Origin: an uncultured Actinomycetes bacterium
Lineage (GTDB): Bacteria > Actinomycetota > Actinomycetes > Nanopelagicales > Nanopelagicaceae
Direction of reading: 5' to 3'
Assembly (NCBI GenBank): GCA_903953805.1
Contig: CAJBLC010000003.1
Span: forward strand, 1 to 8,522
DNA length: 8,522 bases
This document shows, piece after piece, positions 1 to 4,206 of the stretch. The translations under genes were made by a program, and so were the position numbers. Within the stretch, counting starts at the first letter, position 1. Every line of letters starts with the position of its first letter. The notes under the pieces are model-generated. The model searched no databases. It had not been told where the DNA came from and saw only the letters and a list, made by a program, of their open reading frames with translations.

Positions 1-53
1 CGATCTGGGATTTGTGCATCTGCAGGAGGTTGGGTGCTGGGAATTCTGCTCAC
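1..53 (-). CDS. Possible 5' end of a divergent gene, cut by the window edge
   Basis: From a GTG at position 53 a minus-strand frame stays open to the window edge, giving about 17 codons that begin V(M)SRIPSTQPPADAQIPD. This is a Pro/Ala/Gln-rich stretch like a flexible N-terminus. The main support is the start context: a TACCCT hexamer (plus strand 60-65) sits exactly 6 nt before the GTG, the same arrangement seen before several other genes here. In Mycobacterium tuberculosis the DUF3093 gene is also preceded by a divergent gene (dut), but these residues do not look like dUTPase. The fragment is too short to identify, and its reality is an inference from promoter spacing and gene order. Confidence 0.3.
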   Translation of the reverse strand, partial: MSRIPSTQPPADAQIPD

Positions 54-59
54 AGATCT

Positions 60-65
60 AGGGTA
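60..65 (-). promoter_or_regulatory. Putative -10 box of the divergent left-edge gene
   Basis: The minus strand reads TACCCT, fitting the actinobacterial -10 consensus TANNNT, with 6 nt before GTG at 53. If real, transcription would start at or next to the start codon (leaderless). No good -35 is visible, and its place would overlap the promoter of the plus-strand gene at 96. Confidence 0.3.
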
Positions 66-83
66 CTCGAGTTGAAAGAGCGG

Positions 84-89
84 TAAGTT
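84..89 (+). promoter_or_regulatory. Putative -10 box of the DUF3093 gene, leaderless start
   Basis: TAAGTT fits TANNNT and is separated from the ATG at 96 by exactly 6 nt (CTTCTT). No Shine-Dalgarno sequence lies in the usual place; the nearest purine run (GAAAGAG, 74-80) is too far away. This spacing predicts transcription starting at the A of the ATG. Confidence 0.45.
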
Positions 90-95
90 CTTCTT

Positions 96-542
96 ATGGA
101 TGAGTCGACCTTCAGTTCCAGAGATAGCTGGCCGATCTGGCTCTGGCTCTTCCTCCTCTTTCTGGCCGGTTCGCTCGCAATCGCTGTGGAGGCGGCGCTT
201 GGAAATCGTCTCGCTTGGATAACCCTTTTGATCCAGTTTCTTCTTCTTCTCTGGGCAGCACTGAAGACGCCGCTCGAAATTGCAATCGATGAGCTCCACG
301 TAAAAGTAGGTAGTGCAACAATTTTGAGAGAGTTCATCGGTGAGGCCACGCCTCTCACATCTCATGAGATGGCACTCCTTCGTGGACGAGATGTCGATAC
401 TCGCTGTTGGATGGCCCTGCGCTTCTGGGTATCGACTGGCATAAAAATTGAGATTAACGATCCAAAGGACCCGACTCCTTATTGGTTGGTGAGTGCAAAA
501 AAGGCGACTGCGTTAGCAGCCGCCTTAAATGGCAAGAATTAA
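96..542 (+). CDS. DUF3093 family membrane protein
   Basis: A 148-residue protein of the actinobacterial DUF3093 family, whose molecular role is unknown. Two hydrophobic segments (about residues 13-32, WPIWLWLFLLFLAG..., and 38-57) form an N-terminal membrane hairpin. They are followed by a soluble domain of about 90 residues. The family-like features are the segment around IGEATPL (81-87), the LRGRDVDTR segment (95-103), the RFWVSTGIKIEI strand (109-120) and the ending DPKDPTPYWLVS (122-133). The ATG at 96 has no Shine-Dalgarno sequence but a -10-like hexamer 6 nt upstream, so it may be leaderless. It converges tail to tail on the DUF4193 gene with only 10 nt between stop codons, as Rv2698 and Rv2699c do in M. 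tuberculosis (recalled). Codons about 134-144 also carry the neighbour's likely terminator. The family call is firm; function is unknown. Confidence 0.85.
   Translation: MDESTFSSRDSWPIWLWLFLLFLAGSLAIAVEAALGNRLAWITLLIQFLLLLWAALKTPLEIAIDELHVKVGSATILREFIGEATPLTSHEMALLRGRDVDTRCWMALRFWVSTGIKIEINDPKDPTPYWLVSAKKATALAAALNGKN
497..526 (-). terminator. Intrinsic terminator of the DUF4193 gene, inside the DUF3093 coding region
   Basis: On the minus strand AAGGCG-G-CTGC, loop TAAC, GCAG-T-CGCCTT forms a ten-pair stem with one internal mismatch (plus 501-526). It runs directly into six T residues (plus 497-502, two shared with the stem). This is a classical Rho-independent terminator placed 27 nt past the DUF4193 stop. 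On the plus strand the hairpin is followed by AAATGG, so it should act in the minus direction only. Confidence 0.75.
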
Positions 543-552
543 TAGAGAGAAG

Positions 553-849
553 TTACGCGCAATCCTTACAGACTGCCTTTGCGCCTTCACCCTTTGCAAG
601 TTGTGAAACGTGGTGAACTAAGAAACAACGCGAGCAAGTGAATTCATTCTCCTGCTTGGGAACAACACGAACCGTTAGTTCTTCGCCAGAGAGATCAGCG
701 CCTGGAAGTTCAAGACTCTCAGCGGCTTCTTCTTCATCAATATCTACCTGACCTGATTGAGCATCAGCTCTTCGGGCCTTAAGTTCTTCGAGCGACTCTT
801 CGTGGAGCTCTTCATCAGTCTTTCTCGGGGTGTCGTAATCGGTAGCCAT
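553..849 (-). CDS. DUF4193 family zinc-ribbon protein
   Basis: A 98-residue acidic protein of the DUF4193 family, conserved across Actinobacteria with no established function. The N-terminus MATDYDTPRK and the core LELPGADLSGEELTVRVVPK (residues 46-65) are family hallmarks and closely resemble M. tuberculosis Rv2699c as recalled. The C-terminal third holds a zinc-ribbon pair, C72-S-R-C75 and C94-K-D-C97, right at the end of the protein. The first half is rich in Glu/Asp and probably helical or disordered. The ATG at 849 follows a strong Shine-Dalgarno run, AGGAGGAGGT (plus 853-862), so it is translated from a leadered mRNA, unlike several neighbours. It has its own putative promoter and terminator, so it is probably monocistronic. 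A zinc-dependent protein or nucleic-acid contact is plausible but unproven. Confidence 0.9.
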   Translation of the reverse strand: MATDYDTPRKTDEELHEESLEELKARRADAQSGQVDIDEEEAAESLELPGADLSGEELTVRVVPKQENEFTCSRCFLVHHVSQLAKGEGAKAVCKDCA

Positions 850-879
850 CGCACCTCCTCCTACATCTTCACATTCAAC

Positions 880-908
880 GTTCTAGCCAGCTGGCCAAAG
901 GTGGCCAA
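880..908 (-). promoter_or_regulatory. Putative promoter of the DUF4193 gene
   Basis: On the minus strand TTGGCC (plus 903-908) and TAGAAC (plus 880-885) are separated by exactly 17 nt and resemble -35 and -10 boxes. Transcription would start near 873, giving a leader of about 24 nt that contains the AGGAGG site. The -35 and the spacer are made of the TGGCCAA repeats listed separately. Other hexamers, such as those in the AT-rich stretch at 938-948, could serve instead. Confidence 0.4.
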
Positions 909-916
909 GTGGCCAA
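892..916. repeat. Three tandem TGGCCAA repeats
   Basis: TGGCCAA occurs at 892-898, 902-908 and 910-916, with a degenerate neighbour TAGCCAG at 884-890. Start-to-start spacings are 10 and 8 nt, close to one helical turn. Each copy contains the palindrome TGGCCA. The cluster covers the putative -35 and spacer of the DUF4193 promoter, so it may be an operator. Confidence 0.6.
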
Positions 917-967
917 ACTCCCGTACAGGGCGGATAGTGTCTTATAACTGCGCCTTATGCCAATGAA

Positions 968-1009
968 CGCTCGGCGTGTTGGAAATATTCCCTAGATTTC
1001 CGCTCGGCG
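968..1009. repeat. Direct repeats flanking an inverted repeat, downstream of the desaturase gene
   Basis: CGCTCGGCG occurs identically at 968-976 and 1001-1009, 33 nt apart. Between them GGAAAT (981-986) and ATTTCC (996-1001) form an inverted repeat with a 9-nt loop. The block lies 8 to 49 nt past the desaturase stop codon. Without a T tract it is a poor Rho-independent terminator, though a U-less terminator or an mRNA 3' end structure is possible. Confidence 0.5.
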
Positions 1010-1016
1010 AGGTGCG

Positions 1017-1985
1017 TTAGCGAGAGAGACGTAGAGCCTCAATGCCTCGAGCAGCAAGACGCTCGAAGTGAACTTCGCGCTTATCGTTAAAGGTAGCGAC
1101 ATCGACCTGAGCTTTTTCGAGGAATGCGGCAAGTTCATCACGAGCTGCAGCGCCATCACCAGTAAGCGTGGTTAATTCAAAGACACCCCATGCTCGGAGT
1201 ACTGGCATAACAACATCCTCAAGATGGAGCTGAAGGTCGTAGATACCAGCAAGGGCAATCTGAACAGATTTTCGTCCCCAGCCAGGCATTCCTGCGCCAG
1301 GCATTTGGAAGTTCAGGAGTACATCAGTGATCGCGCGCATCGCATGATTTGGTTCAAGTTTAATCGCCTCGGCGAGTAGGTTGCGATAGAAGAGCATGTG
1401 GAGATTCTCATCAAGTGCAACGCGAGCCAACATACCTTCGCAAATCTCGTCATCCGAGATTCGACCAGTATTTCGGTGAGAGATTCGAGTGGCAAGTTCT
1501 TGGAATGTTACGTAAGCAACAGTGTGTAACATATCGTTTGGAAATGGCGTCTGATAACCGACCTGCATGTGAGCCATACGAAGATCTTCAAGTTCAATTG
1601 GATCAACACCACGAGTAGCCATGAGGTAGTCGCGGAGAACAATTCCGTGGCGAGCTTCTTCTGCTGTCCAACGATTAATCCAGGTATTCCACGCACCATC
1701 TCGAGACATCGCATTGGCGATCTCAGTGTGGTACGAAGGAAGATTATCTTCTGTCATTAAATTAAGGATGAGTGAATCTTGGGCAACCGTTGTTAGCCGA
1801 GAATCTTTCGCTTCCCAGGCATCGCCATTGAGCGGTCCGGCATATGTTCGACCTTCAGACCATGGGACATACTCGTGCGGGTACCAGTTCTTTGTGGTCT
1901 TGATATGTCGTTCGAGTTCGATCGCTACCGCTGGCTCCAGATCACGGATCAAGCGGGATTGAATCTCTGGATCTAACTCTTTCAT
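1017..1985 (-). CDS. Acyl-ACP desaturase (DesA family, di-iron)
   Basis: A 322-residue soluble stearoyl-ACP-type fatty acid desaturase, which introduces a cis double bond into acyl chains carried on acyl carrier protein using O2 and a reduced electron donor. All six di-iron ligands are visible: E79 (TEDNLPSYH), E110 and H113 (EEARH), E163 (FQELATR), E193 and H196 (DENLH), in the spacing of the plant and mycobacterial enzymes. The closest family pattern is mycobacterial DesA1/DesA2 (ARHGIVLRDYL, ATRISHRNTG). There is no signal peptide or membrane segment. The ATG at 1985 lacks a Shine-Dalgarno sequence (the 15 nt before it are mostly pyrimidine) but has TACCTT 6 nt upstream, so it may be leaderless. 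It follows trmD by 38 nt on the same strand. Regiospecificity cannot be read from the sequence; membrane fluidity control is the likely role. Confidence 0.92.
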   Translation of the reverse strand: MKELDPEIQSRLIRDLEPAVAIELERHIKTTKNWYPHEYVPWSEGRTYAGPLNGDAWEAKDSRLTTVAQDSLILNLMTEDNLPSYHTEIANAMSRDGAWNTWINRWTAEEARHGIVLRDYLMATRGVDPIELEDLRMAHMQVGYQTPFPNDMLHTVAYVTFQELATRISHRNTGRISDDEICEGMLARVALDENLHMLFYRNLLAEAIKLEPNHAMRAITDVLLNFQMPGAGMPGWGRKSVQIALAGIYDLQLHLEDVVMPVLRAWGVFELTTLTGDGAAARDELAAFLEKAQVDVATFNDKREVHFERLAARGIEALRLSR

Positions 1986-1991
1986 GGGAGG

Positions 1992-1997
1992 AAGGTA
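1992..1997 (-). promoter_or_regulatory. Putative -10 box of the desaturase gene, leaderless start
   Basis: The minus strand reads TACCTT, then 6 nt (CCTCCC), then the ATG at 1985. An alternative -10 is TATTTA about 10 nt further upstream, which would leave a short leader. No convincing -35 is present. Confidence 0.4.
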
Positions 1998-2017
1998 CCG
2001 TTAAATAGGTGGTTACT

Positions 2018-2032
2018 AGCGAGTTACTCGCT
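2018..2032 (-). repeat. Palindrome spanning the trmD stop codon
   Basis: AGCGAG-TAA-CTCGCT is a perfect 6-bp stem on the minus strand whose three-nt loop is the trmD stop codon. There is no T tract, so it is at best a weak terminator, pause or 3' end stabiliser between trmD and the desaturase gene. It could also be chance. Confidence 0.4.
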
Positions 2033-2731
2033 CAATTTCTTTGTGCGAGCCTTCGATTGCTCCATACGCCAGCGAGCGATCTCGCCATGGTTGCCTGATA
2101 AGAGAACCGATGGCACTTCTAACTCTCGCCACATGGCTGGCTTTGTATAGCTTGGGTACTCCACGAGTTGTTCAGCGCTTTCATCAGAGAGTGAATGTGA
2201 CTCTTCTTCTAATGAGGCCGGGTTACCGATGACTCCAGGAATCAAACGAATGATCGCCTCGAGAATAACCAGGGCAGCTACCTCTCCACCATTGAGGACG
2301 TAATCGCCAATGGAGATCTCTCGCACTGTGAAATTGCGCTTTGAACGGAAATGCTCCGTCACGCGGTAATCGATTCCCTCGTATCTCCCGCAGGCAAAGA
2401 TCAGGTGCTCCTTCGTTGCAAGTTCGTAAGCCATCGCTTGATCAAATTTCTTACCTGCCGGCGTCAGAACAATCAGTTCGTAGTTTCCCTCAGGATCATC
2501 ACTCAATGAATCGATCGCTTGCGCCCATGGCTCTGGAGACATCACCATTCCCGCTCCGCCGCCATATGGTGTGTCATCGACCGATTTGTGCAGTCCCTCA
2601 GCAAAATCTCGCAGATCAGTCACGTTGATCTCAATCAATGACTTCTCTTGCGCCTTGCCAACCAAGGAGAGTGAAAGCGGTTGCATATATTCAGGGAAGA
2701 TGGAGATAACATCGAAGCGAGGACTATTCAT
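2024..2731 (-). CDS. trmD: tRNA (guanine37-N1)-methyltransferase TrmD
   Basis: A 235-residue SPOUT methyltransferase that makes m1G at position 37 of tRNAs with G36G37, using S-adenosylmethionine, and prevents +1 frameshifting. Family motifs in order: F-DVISIFPEY (6-15), DDTPYGGGAGM (52-62), GRYEGIDYRV (115-124), ISIGDYVLNGGE (140-151, trefoil-knot SAM site), RLIPGVIGN (162-170) and VLLSGNHGEIARWR (210-223). The ATG at 2731 was chosen because MNSPRFDVISIFP matches the usual N-terminus and GGGAG lies 5 nt upstream; an in-frame ATG at 2758 would add nine unlikely residues. It overlaps rimM by 8 nt, implying coupled translation. One oddity: E. coli R154 is conserved (R162), but the position of the catalytic Asp169 holds Glu177 in an ungapped alignment, followed by a few extra residues (LSDE). 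Otherwise it looks intact. Confidence 0.95.
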   Translation of the reverse strand: MNSPRFDVISIFPEYMQPLSLSLVGKAQEKSLIEINVTDLRDFAEGLHKSVDDTPYGGGAGMVMSPEPWAQAIDSLSDDPEGNYELIVLTPAGKKFDQAMAYELATKEHLIFACGRYEGIDYRVTEHFRSKRNFTVREISIGDYVLNGGEVAALVILEAIIRLIPGVIGNPASLEEESHSLSDESAEQLVEYPSYTKPAMWRELEVPSVLLSGNHGEIARWRMEQSKARTKKLSE

Positions 2732-3263
2732 CTCGGCTCCCTGCAACTTCAGCTTCATCTGCGTTGAGCAATCCAGGAGGTGGAATGATCGTCACTATTC
2801 CAGTCTCTAGGTCGATCTCGGGAACAATTTCGTAGACAAATGGGATTAATACCTCACCATTATCAGTCTCGACGGCTAGCAAATCTTGGCCAGGTAAGTT
2901 CAAAACATCAGTAAGTGTGCCGACATGGATACCCTCATCGGTTTCGACTTTTAGACCAATAAGTTGTTGAACATGGAATTCATCCTCGTGGAGATTCTCT
3001 TGCGACATATCGACCTCTGCCTTGAGCAAGGTATCGCGTAACTTCTCAATCTCGTTGCGATTATTTGCTTCAGCAAATTTAAGTAGCAATATGCCATTGT
3101 GGTCACGGGCTGCGGTGATCGTCAGTGGACCCGCGCTCTCCGGGTCTGTAAATAGTTTCGCACCGATGTAGAACCGTTCATCCGGTACATCGGTGCGAAC
3201 TTCAATAGTTGCTTCGCCTAGCACCCCGTGTGCGCGACCTATTCGGCCAACGACTAGGAGCAT
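2724..3263 (-). CDS. rimM: Ribosome maturation factor RimM
   Basis: A 179-residue 16S rRNA processing factor that binds S19 and helps assemble the 30S head. The N-terminal beta-barrel domain (about 1-85) opens with the diagnostic LVVGRIGRAHGVLGE. The C-terminal PRC-barrel (about 94-165) has EFHVQQLIGLKV, PFVYEIVPEIDLETG (141-155) and the typical IIPPPGLL ending. A short acidic tail of about 15 residues follows. The ATG at 3263 is 2 nt past the khpA stop, with GAGG about 10 nt upstream. Its end overlaps trmD by 8 nt. The length is typical for the family, and the position in rpsP-khpA-rimM-trmD is the standard bacterial order. Confidence 0.95.
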   Translation of the reverse strand: MLLVVGRIGRAHGVLGEATIEVRTDVPDERFYIGAKLFTDPESAGPLTITAARDHNGILLLKFAEANNRNEIEKLRDTLLKAEVDMSQENLHEDEFHVQQLIGLKVETDEGIHVGTLTDVLNLPGQDLLAVETDNGEVLIPFVYEIVPEIDLETGIVTIIPPPGLLNADEAEVAGSRDE

Positions 3264-3265
3264 TA

Positions 3266-3505
3266 TTAACGTGCCTCGTCAGCCTCGATAAGGTCGACGC
3301 GGACAGAACGACCAGCAATTGCGCTAATAACGGTACGAAGCGCACGCGCAGTACGACCGTTACGACCAATTACCTTGCCAATATCTTCAGGGTGGACGCG
3401 AACCTCAAGTGTTGTACCGCGACGATGAGTCTTCTCGGTAATAACAACTTCTTCAGGATTATCGACGATCCCCTTAACGAGATGCTCGAGAGCTTCGTCG
3501 ATCAT
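3266..3505 (-). CDS. khpA: KH-domain RNA-binding protein KhpA
   Basis: A 79-residue single-KH-domain protein. The GxxG loop is G47-R48-N49-G50 within KVIGRNGRTARALRTVI (44-60), preceded by the strand TTLEVRVHPEDIG (31-43). KhpA proteins bind RNA, in several bacteria as a partner of KhpB/Jag, and affect cell division and small-RNA biology; the gene commonly lies between rpsP and rimM, as here. The start codon overlaps the rpsP stop by one base (TAATG), so translation is probably coupled to rpsP. The only visible ribosome-binding sequence is a weak GAAGAGA about 15 nt upstream. The length is usual. Confidence 0.94.
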   Translation of the reverse strand: MIDEALEHLVKGIVDNPEEVVITEKTHRRGTTLEVRVHPEDIGKVIGRNGRTARALRTVISAIAGRSVRVDLIEADEAR

Positions 3506-4038
3506 TATTCGGCTGGTGTCTCTTCAACTGGTGCTTCAACTACTGCCTCACCAGGAGCTTCTGCAACTTCTTCAGCAGGTGTCTCAACTACTGCCTCAGC
3601 AGGAGCTTCAACAGCGGCTTCAACAGGTGCGCTCTTTGCAGCCAACTTATCTGCAGCCTTCTTCTTCGCAGTAGTTGCGCCATCTGCTGGCTCAGCCATT
3701 GCTTCCTTTACTGCTGCTTCATATGCAATGCGCTTGTGTGGCTTCTCAGCGGCAACGCGAAGAGTTCCTTCTTGTCCAGGAAGACCCTTGTGCTTCTGCC
3801 AATCGCCGGTGACCTTAAGAATTGCCTCTACTGCTTCAGTTGGCTGAGCGCCAACTCCGAGCCAGTACTGTGCGCGAGCTGAATCCACCTGAATGAATGA
3901 AGGCTCTTGACCAGGTGTGTAACGGCCAATCTCTTCAATCGCACGTGAATTACGAGCGGCACGAGCATCTGCAACAACAATTCGGTAATGGGGGGTGCGA
4001 ATCTTTCCGAGACGCATCAACTTAATTTTTACAGCCAC
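3505..4038 (-). CDS. rpsP: 30S ribosomal protein S16 with a long C-terminal extension
   Basis: A 177-residue S16, a primary 30S assembly protein. The conserved core (about 1-90) is complete: VKIKLMRLGKIRTPHYRIVV (3-22), ADARAARNSRAIEEIGRYTP (23-42), SARAQYWLGVGAQPTEAV (53-70). S16 is usually 80-90 residues, so about 85 residues are extra. First comes a basic/Ala-rich linker with KKKAADKLAAK (125-135), then a low-complexity Ala/Glu/Val/Pro tail (about 136-177) containing a 16-residue duplication that starts EAPAEAVVETP and EAPGEAVVEAP. Extensions of S16 are known in Actinobacteria, but their function is not. The start is GTG at 4038 with AGGAG (plus 4048-4052) about 9 nt upstream. It heads the rpsP-khpA-rimM-trmD operon after a structured 168-nt gap. 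Confidence 0.95.
   Translation of the reverse strand: MAVKIKLMRLGKIRTPHYRIVVADARAARNSRAIEEIGRYTPGQEPSFIQVDSARAQYWLGVGAQPTEAVEAILKVTGDWQKHKGLPGQEGTLRVAAEKPHKRIAYEAAVKEAMAEPADGATTAKKKAADKLAAKSAPVEAAVEAPAEAVVETPAEEVAEAPGEAVVEAPVEETPAE
3536..3609 (-). repeat. Two 26-bp direct repeats in the rpsP tail, 48 bp apart
   Basis: Positions 3536-3561 and 3584-3609 are identical except at one base (3551 C, 3599 G). The 48-bp period is 16 codons, so the repeat keeps frame and matches the 16-residue protein duplication. The near-identity at DNA level points to a recent slippage or unequal-recombination event in a low-constraint tail. Confidence 0.8.
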
Positions 4039-4074
4039 GTAGGTGGTACTCCTTGAATGATTCGGATCGATCTC

Positions 4075-4113
4075 TTATCTCTCAGTGGGAGCGAGAGCAT
4101 GGAGAAGATCCAT
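4075..4113 (-). other. Possible 12-codon leader ORF before rpsP
   Basis: The minus strand has ATG at 4113 and TAA at 4077-4075, encoding MDLLHALAPTER, 36 nt before the rpsP start. There is no Shine-Dalgarno sequence, no run of a regulatory amino acid and no clear -10 box at leaderless spacing. It is noted because the gap is otherwise non-coding; chance is the more likely explanation. Confidence 0.15.
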
Positions 4114-4120
4114 AATGGAT
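4108..4120. repeat. Short palindrome ATCCAT-A-ATGGAT in the rpsP leader region
   Basis: A 13-nt inverted repeat with one central base. ATGGA also occurs at 4099-4103, so the middle TCCAT (4109-4113) could pair with either side in RNA. It lies about 70 nt before the rpsP start and could be an operator or leader structure. Confidence 0.35.
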
Positions 4121-4142
4121 TTCGGTTGCGATAGGGGTAGAG

Positions 4143-4161
4143 GGCCCTCCCGCAGGGGGCC
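4143..4161 (-). terminator. GC-rich hairpin after ffh
   Basis: On the minus strand GGCCCCC-TGCGGGA-GGGCC folds into a strong five-pair GC stem (GGCCC/GGGCC) with further inner pairs. It starts 45 nt past the ffh stop. No T tract follows, so if it terminates it does so as a U-less hairpin together with the palindrome upstream. The role is inferred from position. Confidence 0.35.
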
Positions 4162-4173
4162 AATCTTGCCATC

Positions 4174-4191
4174 TTGGGTATCGATACCCAA
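4174..4191 (-). repeat. Perfect 18-bp palindrome 15 nt past the ffh stop
   Basis: TTGGGTATCGATACCCAA reads identically on both strands. As RNA it makes a seven-pair stem with a UCGA loop just after ffh; as DNA it looks like a dimeric-regulator operator. The small palindrome GAGATCTC (4195-4202) lies between it and the ffh stop, and the GC hairpin follows 12 nt further downstream. Confidence 0.6.
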
Positions 4192-4206
4192 ATTGAGATC
4201 TCGGAT

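Noticed and set aside
1..75. Plus-strand open frame ending in TGA at 73-75, as the C-terminus of an upstream gene.
   Set aside because: Twenty-four codons with Cys, Trp and Gly but no recognisable family. The opposite strand offers a better start context, so it was not annotated; sequence to the left would settle it.
557..584. GCGCAA/TTGCGC inverted repeat as a plus-strand terminator for DUF3093.
   Set aside because: The stem is six pairs with a 16-nt loop and is followed by CTTCAC, not a T tract. It lies inside the DUF4193 coding end and cannot be told from chance.
757..966. Plus-strand 69-codon frame antisense to DUF4193 and its promoter.
   Set aside because: Its first half mirrors a confidently identified gene, no start signal precedes it, and the product has no family features.
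850..1016. Small RNA or tRNA gene in the gap between DUF4193 and the desaturase.
   Set aside because: No cloverleaf or known RNA motif is recognisable; the gap is explained by a promoter, repeats and the desaturase 3' end.
2732..2758. Extended TrmD start at ATG 2758.
   Set aside because: It adds nine residues (MKLKLQGAE) not seen in the family, while the ATG at 2731 has GGGAG at 5 nt and gives the normal N-terminus.
3536..3609. CRISPR-like repeat array.
   Set aside because: Only two units, in frame within the rpsP coding sequence, with no spacer diversity.
3209..3847. Plus-strand 212-codon frame over rpsP and khpA with a Ser/Thr/Ala-rich repeat.
   Set aside because: It is the complement of the low-complexity rpsP tail and of khpA; the repeat is a by-product of the S16 extension.
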